From assembly GCA_037127255.1 (NCBI GenBank), contig JBANSL010000004.1:77776127-77840126 (forward strand): a DNA stretch of 64,000 nucleotides, given 5' to 3'. A program made the position numbers and the translations under genes. The DNA comes from Persicaria tinctoria. Lineage: Eukaryota > Streptophyta > Magnoliopsida > Caryophyllales > Polygonaceae. The notes under the pieces are model-generated. The model searched no databases, had not been told where the DNA came from, and saw nothing but the letters and a program-made list of their open reading frames with translations. Positions 11,269 through 20,823 of the stretch are shown here, one piece after another (positions within the stretch are counted from its first letter, which is position 1; every line of letters begins with the position of its first letter).

Positions 11269-11901
11269 ATGCGATGAAAAAAAAAGGAGAATATAAAATC
11301 TTTATTATAAGGAATGACCAAATACAATATAAACAAATGTTTAGAAAGTCTACAAAAACAACATTGTTATTGAACGACATAGGTGTTTTGCTAATGCACA
11401 GATCGAGGCGATGTAGGCTTCGTTCATGCAAATCCTGGAGAAAAAAAATAATGATGAATACAAAGGGATGAATTTGTATGATAGAGATCATTTATAGGTT
11501 AATAAGGAAGACAGATCAGTTATAATTTAGGATGAAACCAGATGTTACCCCAACTAAAAGAGAAGGTCATCAATAAACCAACAATAAAGAACCACAATAA
11601 ATCTATTTTTTTTACTAAAATACATGATTAATAAAATCCAAATCAGCAAAAAGGTTCTGATGCATCAGGTGGAATAAACATTGAATTTCTTTAGCATAGC
11701 AATTTAAAGTAGCAAAATAAGAGTACCGGGTTGCGTATTCTTCTCTCATGTTGTTCCCTCAACGTTTGTTCACCTGCCTACAGAGTACAGACAACACAAA
11801 ATGAGAGACATATGAATATATTCCAAGAAATAATAAAGGACTCAAGGCTGTCACATAATGAGCCCAGGGCACAGAAGAAAAGGAAACTGATGCACACCCA
11901 C
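11269..11901. other. Noncoding, AT-rich
   Basis: No gene fragment is recognised between the Helitron 3' hairpin and the end of the SGT pseudogene. Confidence 0.5.
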
Positions 11902-12445
11902 CTTTCTTGAATCCTTTATTAATAGCATCACTTAATTTCATTGCGAATAGTAAGCAAATCCCAGACGACTGTATGCCTTGCTATAGGTTGGATCTATCTC
12001 TATGGACCTAAGAGAGTCCCTAATAGCTTCAGCGTAATTTCCAATTTGAGTAAATGCAGCTGCCCTGTTTATGAATCAATTAACCAATGAAAACTCAAAT
12101 GATGATGACAATTTAAGAAAGAATGGGAAAATCGCATTCTGCATATTGCCAGAAGTTAGTAACTCTACCTATTACAGTAGTAATAAACTGCACTATTTTC
12201 ACATAGTGCAACAGCACATGTATACTCAATTGCATCAGCATAAGCATTCGACTGCATAGCCCTGTTGCCTATGGATAAGTAAAAGGTATTATGAATCAAC
12301 AATGACATGACTATGAATGTAGCTCATGCATGTGCACATATAGACATCAGTTAAGAAGAAGAGTCACGAATAAGTTACCTAATGTTTTTAGGGCTTCAGC
12401 CAGGCTCCTTTGATCAAATGTCTGGATTCCAGAGCCTTGTATTTC
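11902..12445 (-). pseudogene. SGT-type tetratricopeptide co-chaperone fragment, with a stop and a frameshift
   Basis: Three minus-strand exons read as the start of the TPR domain of a small glutamine-rich TPR protein (SGTA/SGT family, an Hsp70/Hsp90 co-chaperone). Exon 12379-12445 gives FDQRSLAEALKTL, exon 12169-12268 gives GNRAMQSNAYADAIEY and ends ...VYYCNR, and the exon starting at 12064 gives AAAFTQIGNYAEAIRDSLRS and IEIDPTYSKAYSRLGFAYYSQ. The frame then hits TGA at 11940-11938 where the family has Gly, and a one-base loss just beyond restores DAINKGFKK only in another frame. Splice sites remain good. N- and C-terminal parts are absent. It follows tomosyn-like exons in the same orientation with splice-compatible ends. 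Confidence 0.85.
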
Positions 12446-12478
12446 CTAAATAGAAGTGAAGCAACTCTGTGAAGTTAC

Positions 12479-13571
12479 CTCTTGCTTTCTGCTGTAGGTT
12501 GAGGTAGAATATGTACAACGGCATTATCAGCTGCCACATCATTTGTGCTTCCTGATACAGAAAATGTCAAAGATTCAAGGGAGAACTAAGAGGAAAATGT
12601 ACACACATTTTGTGACTCACCGTGTGACGCTGAAAAGGGTATGTTATACATCATTGTCTCAATAGTATGGGATTGTTGGTCAAGTTTCAGTACTGTAACA
12701 TTACCAGTAGAATCTCCAATATATCTGGAAATAAAAAATGAGAACACTATCACTGTTTGAAACACATTGTAAGCAAGGACAGAATTAGACTTTTAAGGAC
12801 ATCCATATAAAACGGAGGACCTACATGAAAGTAGAACGGTGAAGAACCGCCACTGATGTGATCTCTTTGTGAAAATCATGCACACAAGCCAACGACCTTC
12901 TCTCTATGTCCCAGACCAAATTAAGACATTCATTACCATACTCCTCAGTAAGTCATTAACTATTTGAAGACCTTTAGTAATGATACTAAAATGCTGTCTG
13001 AGGAACTCTACCTGAATTTGGTTTTTGACTGTCACATTTAGAAGAACTCCTTGGCTGTGGACGAACTGTATGATCAAAGAAAGACCATGGATGGTAACGT
13101 ATTAAAAGCAATCCAAACAATAATTGTATAAATCCGTTACATGGATATTAATATGCATTGAAGTATGGAGAATTATAGCAATCGACAACCTGCAAAAACT
13201 TGCTTGGAAGCATCTCCTTGGATTCTAGCAATGCTTGGGTATTACCTTTCCCTAGTAATTTGATCTGCCCATTTCTGTAAGAATCAAACCATTAGCCAAA
13301 TGCCATAATATATCCTTCTATTTGAGTATTTGAGTATTTTACCATCCCAAACACAACATGTTTAAATTTACATTTTTGTAACATGATTGGCTGATTAATT
13401 ACCGACTTTGATAGAACGATAAGCTTCAGTAAAGTCTTACTTTGTGGAAATTGCAAGTATTTGTTGCAATGGATCATAGGCTAGCATAGTAGCTCCAAGG
13501 GGAATTCCATAATGAAAGGCCACAAGTGGATCCACATCTTCAGGCTTCAAAGCCTCTGAATTACTCCCAGG
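12479..13571 (-). pseudogene. Tomosyn/Lgl-like WD40 protein fragment (N-terminal exons)
   Basis: Minus-strand exons encode the first WD40 repeats of a plant lethal-giant-larvae/tomosyn homologue, a family linked to SNARE-dependent exocytosis. Exon 13441-13571 gives PEDVDPLVAFHYGIPLGA and AYDPLQQILAISTK. Exon 13190-13274 gives NGQIKLLGKGNTQALLE. Exon 13012-13065 gives FVHSQGVLLNVTVKNQIQ. An exon near 12824-12940 gives LVWDIERRSLACVHDF, one near 12629-12725 gives IYIGDSTGNVTVLKLDQQ, and exon 12479-12551 gives VVHILPQPTAESKR. The joins keep frame and use GT-AG sites. The remaining two-thirds or more of the protein is missing and the next exon downstream belongs to SGT, so this is a captured fragment rather than a whole gene. 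Confidence 0.82.
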
Positions 13572-15095
13572 CTGCAACGATCATTTCGGATAACACATCG
13601 TTAGTACTTCAGTATACTAAACTTGTAAGTTATATCCAATCTGGCAATGTAGTTAACAAAATCACTTCATATGAAAAAAATGGGTATTGGCTTTATTTGA
13701 GTATTAATACTTAACATATCCTTACTTTGGTTTACATACAATGTATATCACTATATACACTGAAAACTCTGATGAATGATGATAAAAAAAATGCATCAGA
13801 TTTGAAATTTCAATACTCTACAGTGCATCTAGATTTGAAAAGTTTATTTCAATTAATACTATGTATTTATTTCAATTAATTTGCTGTAAAAAGTTTTCAG
13901 AAGCTTGATATAGCCAACACAAAATATTTTCCAGTGTCCAAAATTGAAAATTTAAAATTACATATAGTGAATTTAACAAAGTTACCAAATAAGCTCAGCA
14001 ATTATTCCCAAGTTTTTATAACTGCCCTATGCCCTAAGGCATAAAATAGTGAATTCCATTACTGCCGCCCATAAAGAAAATGCATCTGTAGTTCCAATTT
14101 ACAGAAGTAAAGAAAATTTCAGATACCCATTACATAATTTAGCCTTGTGCAATCTCAAAGACACAAAAGGAGAGAGGGAAACAAATATATCAAATTTCAA
14201 AGTGCTTTTGTGACCAAATTGTTTAATTCTATAATAATGACACCAGATTTTTTATTTAAAAAATACCAATACGGTAAAGAGAGCCCATTACTCCATTCCA
14301 TTTTATTATTTGGCCTTTTATATATGTCACCAGAATTTACATATCAAATTTTACAGTTTCATAATGATTTCGGAAATGACAGAGCCTTAAACTGGGAAGA
14401 AAGAGTGGAAATAGGTTTTATCCGAACATGTATCCAGGTATGCTCTTCTCTTCTCCCCTTCTTCCCTCCTCTTTCTTTGATCCTCTTCCTTTCCTCGCCA
14501 GTACATCACGTTTGTACATAAATTGTCTACCTACTTTAAATTTGGTGGGATGCGATTTTCGTTTGGGTTCTATTGTTTGAATTGCTGTTTGGGTGCTAAA
14601 TTGGGCGTGGTTTTGCGGTTTTGTTGTGCATCACAACAATCGGTTCCCACACAGGGACCTCCATCGCTTCTCTGGAAGAACGGATGAAGGAGATTATTCA
14701 TGAGAGAGAGCATAGGAGCTGAAGATTGATTTCGTCGGTAGAGCCACATATGCCAAGATGGAGGAGTCCGAGGCCTGTAAATTTTGACCTAGAAGACTGC
14801 GGCTGCTCTATTGGTAAGTTCTCCGTTTCGATTTTGGCTATCAATTTAGGGTTTGGAGATTTAGGGATTTTTGGACAAATTTTGTGAAAATTTTAGGGGA
14901 TTTTAGAAAAAAAATGTGAAAAGGAAAGGGGTTTAGGGTTATTGGGATACAATTGTACTGAGATAATCCTTTAATGGTATTCGGATACAATTATGCTAAG
15001 GATTCGACTACCAAAGACTCAAGCAAGTAGGTGGTGGCGTGGTGCAATGCTATACAAATGCTATACTTTGTGATTTGCTGTCAGTCTCTTTGAGA
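13572..15095. other. No confident gene content
   Basis: AT-rich sequence up to about 14520, then a mixed-composition stretch (14640-14820) with a possible short open piece reading SLEERMKEIIHERE and PRPVNFDLEDCGCSIG on the plus strand before a GT donor-like site. I could not assign these to a family. They may be another captured exon. Confidence 0.35.
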
Positions 15096-15099
15096 GAAG

Positions 15100-15510
15100 C
15101 TGCATCGTCTTCTTTCTGTGGAGGAGACGGAAGCGACGAAGTTGGGCCGCAGATTGGAGTAGTTGCTCCTACAGGAGTGCCTGTTCTTGAGGGTTCTTGG
15201 CTCGGAATTGGCTTCATTTCGGTTCCCATGTGTCGCATCGAAACCTCTCTGATGGACGGAGTACCTGCAACTTTACACCAAGCTTTTCAGTCAATACATT
15301 AAATGCTATAATTTTGATGGGAGTGTTCTCACAAAGACGAAACGAAAACTCACCTGATGGATCATTTGCCGGAGGATTAGTATGAACAACTTCCTTCAAA
15401 TCTATGGTCCGAGGATATAGGTTTGCTAACGAATTTGAAGGAGGCCTAGGATGAGCGTATGTAAATCTTTCCAGGTTGATCAGGTTCGGGTTCTGTCAAA
15501 GATCAATGCT
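15100..15510 (-). pseudogene. Remorin-like gene fragment (two exons)
   Basis: On the minus strand an exon ending at 15354 reads RPPSNSLANLYPRT, then VVHTNPPANDPS. It joins through a GT donor and an AG acceptor to an exon starting at 15264 that reads SMRHMGTEMKPIPSQEPSRT and GTPVGATTPICGPTSSLPSP. The MGTEM-PI-SQEPSRTGTPV-ATTP string is typical of the variable N-terminal half of plant remorins, membrane-nanodomain scaffold proteins. The C-terminal coiled-coil remorin domain is not present, so this is a partial copy. Several changes from the usual Arg-rich pattern (ATTPICGP where ATTPIRSP is common) suggest decay. Confidence 0.65.
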
Positions 15511-15908
15511 CTTCGTATGCATCAATCTAGGCTGCTGCAGCCATTAATGCTAGCTGTTGGAATATCTTAAAATATTTTGGCTATAGATGATCTAATTTAG
15601 TCTCTGCTAAAGTATTTCATAGTAGTTGACTACCATGAAATAATTTAGACAGCCGTTTGGGATGTTTTGCATGTAGCATAAGTTCCTTCTAAGCCTGAAA
15701 ACCTACTGGTTCTATTACATGATAGCGGTGTTAGGTTCTACAAATTCAAGCTTTCATTATTCTTTTACATGCTATGATCATCCTAGGACTAGAAATGGCA
15801 ACGAGACTCTGGTCTTGATATTATTTGTTTTTTTTTTTTTTTCTTGCTCAACATCTCATGCTTTTTAACTTTTATTTTTAAAGAACCTCATCTTACGGAA
15901 ATAATCAG

Positions 15909-16710
15909 GCTTGCCTGATGTTGATAGACCAAACATTTACATGGAAGTTGACGGTGATGTAGTTGAGGGTCAAAAGTGGAAATGTGTTTACATACTTGGG
16001 GGTATGTTAATGTTCAATTGTTATATTGCTTATTTATATTTCCATGTGTAATGTGTTAACATTATTATGCTAACTCTCTACCTCTCTATTGTTTATTGTT
16101 CAGGTATTAGGATCTTTGAAGATGTTGCTGACTCTAAGGTGTTAATCTTATCATTCTTTTGCTTGTCTCATCTTTTTAAAATTTTCATTTTATTCTTGTG
16201 AATCAGTGGTTTATAATGGGGTTATATTTCCTATAAGTGACTTTGACAATTAGGACAAAAAGGGGAGAGTAGATGTTGTTACTTAATCATTCATCAAGGA
16301 AAAGGCTTATACCCCATTTGCTTTCATTAATATAAATTATTTGTGCATCATGATAACAACGTCAATGGAAGGCACATAGACACTACCTCTTCTTCTCAGT
16401 AAAAAAAAATCATAAGACGTAACGTACAGAGGGAGGCCCAGTTCCGTAATCGTTTTAGAAGATTTACAACGTGTACGTACATAAGAATGTAAAAAGAGAT
16501 CTTGACACTTTAGTCTGTAATTTCGAGAGGTTTGAAGTCACCCTGAAATTGAAACGAATGAAGATGTAACCTATTTTCTAAGGTCTTTGCAAAGAATATA
16601 AAAGGTAGACTTGATAAAATTTTGTCTTCTTTGTTTTGTATAGGGTGGTAAAGGTGTTCTTGTGAAGTCTGTGATCAATGCAACTGCAGAGTGCAGACAC
16701 TGTTTTTGAA
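15909..16710 (+). pseudogene. Unidentified spliced gene fragment, three exons
   Basis: Three plus-strand exons with good GT-AG borders join in frame: about 15910-16001 (LPDVDRPNIYMEVDGDVVEG, then QKWKCVYILG), about 16104-16137 (IRIFEDVADSK) and about 16644-16708 (GGKGVLVKSVINATAECRH), followed by a stop at CF-TGA. Codon usage and splice structure look like real coding sequence, but I do not recognise the protein family. No start codon or 5' exons were found. Like its neighbours it is probably a captured or truncated piece, here in the opposite orientation. Confidence 0.5.
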
Positions 16711-16965
16711 GTCCTGATGGGATCTTTTTATAGCGGATGAGACAAGCAAAAGATATGAGTAACTGGATGGGATCTTTTTATAGCGGATGGGATCTTTTTA
16801 TAGCGGCACAAGCCTGTCTTTTTGTTTCTTAGTAATTCCTTAGTAATTCGAGGGTGTTAATCTTTGAACCATCTAAAAGATATGAGTAACTGGATGGGAT
16901 CTTTTTATAGCGGCACAAGCCTGTCTTTTTGTTTCTTAGTAATTCCTTTATGGTTGGATAATAAT
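16690..16965. repeat. Local duplications around GATGGGATCTTTTTATAGCGG
   Basis: The 21-mer phrase beginning GATGGGATCTTTTTATAGC occurs four times in this interval. A longer unit beginning AAAAGATATGAGTAACTGG and ending at GTTTCTTAGTAATTCC is present twice, offset by about 124 bases. This looks like recent local slippage or fill-in after a break. Confidence 0.8.
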
Positions 16966-17379
16966 ATGTTTCATCTTTTAACTACATCTACATTTGCTGT
17001 CATAGTCAAGATTTTCATCTTCCATGTACTTCATCGGGTATACCACACTCGAATTCGTGCTTGAATTAGACTCCTTCAACACTGTTACAAAAACTTGCAG
17101 TTTCAACTGCATTTGATTGATTTGTGATACCCAAAGTTAATATGCTTTTTTTGAGCACCCATAATTAATGTAAATGATATGTCCTAAATACAATAATTTA
17201 TATAATAAATAAAAACTATAAATTTATTGGTTGCGATTTTGCCCTCTTTATGTGCGATTTTTTGGCTGAGATTTGGCTGCGATTTTTGCCCTGATTCTGT
17301 GCGATTTTAGGCTACAATTTGGCTGCAAATTTTGCCCTCTTTATATGCGATTTTTGGCTGAAATTTGTGCCCTGATACG
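16966..17379. other. AT-rich noncoding, with GCGATTTTTGGCTG words
   Basis: No gene. From 17228 to 17365 the phrase TGCGATTTTTGGCTG recurs with variation four to five times, a short degenerate repeat. Confidence 0.5.
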
Positions 17380-17708
17380 GACGATTGGGCTGTAAACGTG
17401 GAGATAACGAACGACCTGGAATCGCACCAGGTTTTGTAGGTGCACTGCAAGGACAGGGGCACCGATTTCGGGATCCATCAAGTCGGGGCGGGCCAGACAT
17501 ACGGCCACGGGCGACTACTATTGCGGCTTCGTGTTCGACGGGGCGCTCCACTGGTTCGACATCTACATCGACAAGAGGGACTGGAAGCGCTGCGGCGTCG
17601 ATGGCAATTGCCCTTGGATCGTCAAGGAGGCCGGCCCTTGCCTCCGTCGCCCCAATTTTGCCGCCGTTTGCTATCCTTGGAATGCCGACATGGTTCGTCG
17701 TCGTTGAT
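17380..17708 (+). pseudogene. S1-like self-incompatibility protein homologue (SPH), broken
   Basis: Plus-strand reading gives WAVNVEITNDLESHQVL, then a TAG, then VHCKDRGTDFGIHQVGAGQT in the same frame. After one extra base near 17510 it continues in another frame as DYYCGFVFDGALHWFDIYID, KRDWKRCGVDGNCPWIVKEA, GPC, and ends at TGA near 17707. The order VTNDLE, VHCK-DTD-GIH, a Phe/Trp-rich core, KRDW-C-CPW and GPC is that of plant S1-homologue secreted proteins (about 120 residues after the signal peptide). The signal peptide is not recognisable. One nonsense codon and one frameshift make it a pseudogene. The GC content is much higher than its surroundings, so it may be a recent arrival. Confidence 0.85.
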
Positions 17709-17892
17709 GTAACTTAAGTTTCATCCATCTTACGCAATAAAACATTTTTATGAATTGAATTTTGATTTATTGTCATTATTTTTAGTGAAAATATGAGAGA
17801 GTATACCCTTTTCATATTTTTGTTGGGTAACTATACCCTTTAACTTTTCTTTTTACTAATTACGGAGTATATTTTTTTAGGGTGTCATAAAA
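17709..17892. other. AT-rich flank with SINE target site
   Basis: Noncoding. It ends in the first copy of the SINE target duplication, GGGTGTCATAAAA (17880-17892). Confidence 0.6.
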
Positions 17893-18135
17893 CCAATGAC
17901 CTCTTGCCCTAGTGGTAAGAGTGAGGTGCTTCCTTGTGCCTCACTACCATGAGGTCAAGGGTTCAAATCCCACTAGGAGCAATTTGTGCTTGAGTGGGTA
18001 CTCATGTCTTGGTTTGCCTTGGCATGGGTTAGCCTGTCTTGCGGCTTGCCGCTTGGCTTACCCGACTCGAGTGCTTTGCAGGCTAGTGCTCGGCCCGTGG
18101 AGGACTAGTCGATAACCTCGGAACCTCCACGTCAT

Positions 18136-18169
<34 letters not shown>
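17893..18169 (+). mobile_element. tRNA-derived SINE with poly-A tail and 13-bp target duplication
   Basis: The head has a TGGTAAGAG-type A box (17913-17925) and a GGTTCAAATCC B box (17959-17969), so transcription by Pol III is expected. The body is moderately GC-rich. The tail is about 31 A residues (18139-18169). It is flanked by perfect 13-bp copies of GGGTGTCATAAAA at 17880-17892 and 18170-18182. The long clean tail and perfect duplication indicate a recent insertion. A related copy in opposite orientation lies at 20058-20276. Confidence 0.95.
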
Positions 18170-18172
<3 letters not shown>

Positions 18173-18182
18173 TGTCATAAAA

Positions 18183-20040
18183 TGCAACACAGTAGTGAAA
18201 ATAAGTGAAATAAAAATATATTCATTTGAATGTGATAGTGTCATTGGACTTCGATGAATGTAAATATTGTCTTTAAATAGTTCATAACACACAACTTAAG
18301 AGGTATAACACGATGTATAACATAGAAACTATCATAGGTTATCTGAACTCAATTTATTATGACAAGAATTACAAGACTTTTCTTTTAATAGGGCGAATAA
18401 GTAGAAGAAGTGTGATCACAATCAATCTATTATTCTTTGTCAAATTCGAGGTATCAATCATCTCGATAAAAAGACTTCTTCACGACAACTGAAAACTTCA
18501 AATAACAGCATGTTGAGGAGAATAGACAAAATAGCATGTTAGTAAAAAAAAAATAACGTGGATCGAGTATTTTGCATGGTGTGTCATACTTGGTCGATAA
18601 ATATAATGAAAAATCTATCATATATTTATGCCCAGAGCTTTGATAAGGGTTTCAAGATATTTTCGTTAGAATATTTTTTGGGCAAAATATTTAGATATAA
18701 CAATGCATAAATTGTTTACTCCATTGATGAAATTTGTGAAAATGAATATTATAAATTATTGATCAAATTTATCAAAAGATATTGGTGCTATTCAAGTAAA
18801 ATAGAAGGTTATAAATTATGACTTGATGGGTTTAATCATCGTCCATGAGGGGTTCGATGAAATGCATCTAAGTATTTAATATTTCAAATATAGAAATGAA
18901 TTTAAAATTAATTTTTAAAGTGGGTCATATTGAAATTGATTTATAATTTACACTAATTTGAGAGGTATAATGTTTTTTTTTTTTAATATTTTGGCCTCTT
19001 AGGGTTCATACTTAAACATAGAGTACCTCTTTCTAATTAAAGGTCTAAGACATTATAAAAAACACACACTAAATATCATTTTTTTTTTAATTTATTCTTT
19101 AGCTATATAGGGTTTATACATTTCAACTTAAGATATCTTTATCAAATCGGTTTATAATTTTGACCAATTTAAAAGGTGTGACATGATGTATGTAATAGAT
19201 AAAGTATCGTAAGATGATCCAAACTTAATTTTCTTAAACAAAAAACTATAAGGTTTCTTTTCTTTGCCTTCAATTAGGACTGATGTAAGGAGAAACGTGA
19301 AATCGTCTGATTTACCATTCTTTGTCAAATTTGAAGTATCGATCATCTCAAGAAAAGAAAATTTCGAAGAACATCATGACAAAAAAGCATGGACAATATG
19401 TTAGTAGAAAATTGACGTTTCGAATATTTTGTTTTATACGTCAAACTCGACTAAAAATATTATGAAAAAAATCCGAACAAGATTCGGGAAAAGAACTAGT
19501 TATATATGATTTGCGAATGTAGAATGTCCAAACATATTCTTGTTGATCTTTTGTTCTTAACAGTTTGGTTTAGTTTTGTTCAGCACTCATATAATATGTA
19601 AAACGTCAAAATTTGACAATAAAACAATAAAAAGTAGTTTTGTAAGTTACATAAATACTTATTTTTCCATTATCAAAATTTTAATGAAAAATACATTTTT
19701 TAAAGGCAACTAAACTATTGATTAGCTTAAATCATCTACTAATACATCAATTAAACCATACAGAAAGTGCGAAAGAAAAACATAACTTTCTAATATATCA
19801 ATAAAAGTAGTTACAAAAGGTGGTTTGAGTACAAAATTTGCATCAAGAACTGCAAAGAATTCTCAAAGCCTCAAACCAAGTAAATTCAATTTCACCACCA
19901 TAGCTCCTAATCCAGTCCTTGAGCCTCACATAAGCACTCAGTCCAAGATTCAACTCGTGTTCACCAGTAAAGAAATTTAGTAAGAAGAGGAGAGTGCTTG
20001 CAACAAATAAACACACAAATAAAACCTATAATCGAACATT
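18183..20040. other. AT-rich intergenic DNA with a diverged ~870-bp-offset duplication
   Basis: The block at about 18295-18490 (ATGATGTATAACAT..., CTTTGTCAAATTCGAGGTATC) recurs in diverged form at about 19165-19360, and a weak third trace lies near 18960. At 19862-19985 the minus strand reads LNLGLSAYVRLKDWIRSYGG, then EIEFTWFEALRIL and a stop, resembling the C-terminus of a real protein I cannot name. No other coding potential is seen. Confidence 0.5.
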
Positions 20041-20057
20041 ATTTAGGTCACAACTAT

Positions 20058-20276
20058 TTTTTTTTTTTTTTATGACGTGGGGGTTCCCGAGGTTGTCGAC
20101 TAATCCCCACGGGTCCGAGCCCTAGCCTGCAAAGGACCCGAACCGGGCAAGCCCAGGCTCACCCAAGACAATAAAGGCTTGAACACCCACTTAATTACAC
20201 AAAGTGTAAGTAATGGGATTTGAACCCTTGACCTCTTGCAAGGGTTACCTCTCCCTTACCACTAGGGCAAGAGGTC
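20058..20276 (-). mobile_element. tRNA-derived SINE, second copy, with 17-bp target duplication
   Basis: It is the same family as the plus-strand SINE upstream. Read on the minus strand it starts TGACCTCTTGCCCTAGTGG (A box) and has a GGTTCAAATCC B box (20217-20227). The body ends with CCTCGGGAACCCCCACGTCAT and a run of about 14 A. The 17-bp duplication ATTTAGGTCACAACTAT is found at 20041-20057 and 20277-20293. The body is diverged from the other copy, so this family has amplified more than once here. Confidence 0.93.
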
Positions 20277-20639
20277 ATTTAGGTCACAACTATAAATCCT
20301 AGAATCAAACACTCTTTACCAGTCAAAGTGAAACTAAATAGCTCGTTAATTGATGAGCCATAGATACAATTAAATAGTCGTTATGTCTACCAAAAATGAA
20401 AATTCAAAACTATATAACTCGTTAATTGATGAGCCAGAGCAAGTTATAAGAACAATTAAATAAAAATTTAATATTATACAATTAAATAGAATATTGGTTT
20501 TATATTTTGAATTAAACTTATAAGAACAGACTCATAAAAAGAAGGGTATAATTGATTAATTCAAGATGGACTCAATATATTGTGATAGTTTATGAAAATT
20601 TACAAATAGATACACGTTACATATTAATTTAATATTAGT

Positions 20640-20818
20640 TGAAAATGAGAGAATTAAGGTGGATGCGACACATAAGCGAAAACTCTTATGTTTTAAGAGT
20701 TTATGGTTATTTTAAAAATGAAAATTAATTGCAAAAAAAGAAAAGAAAAAGTGATTAGTTGAAAATGAGAGAATTAAGGTGGATGCGACACATAAGCGAA
20801 AACTCTTCTGTTTTAAGA
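20640..20818 (-). repeat. Two tandem Helitron 5' termini
   Basis: The block TTGAAAATGAGAGAATTAAG, continuing GTGGATGCGACACATAAGCG and ending at TTTTAAGA, occurs at about 20640-20698 and 20758-20818, and once more at 22611-22669. On the minus strand each begins TCTTAAAACA, consistent with the TC start of Helitrons. The second copy abuts the 3' end of the next element. Confidence 0.8.
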
Positions 20819-20823
20819 GTTTA

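Larger units (their letters stand above)
11241..20818 (-). mobile_element. Candidate large gene-capturing Helitron (boundaries tentative)
   Basis: The minus-strand 3' end is well formed: CTGG (11241-11244) before T, preceded by the perfect palindrome CCGCGCCATGGCGCGG (11253-11268). The next Helitron-type 5' termini to the right are at 20698 and 20818 (TCTTAAAACAG start). In between lie exon fragments of unrelated genes, many on the minus strand, as is usual for Helitron captures. Pairing this 3' end with those 5' ends is inference. The hairpin differs from the neighbouring family, and SINEs have inserted later. Confidence 0.4.

Noticed and set aside
14147..14521. 124-codon plus-strand frame
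   Set aside because: AT-rich, no motif, no splice or homology support.
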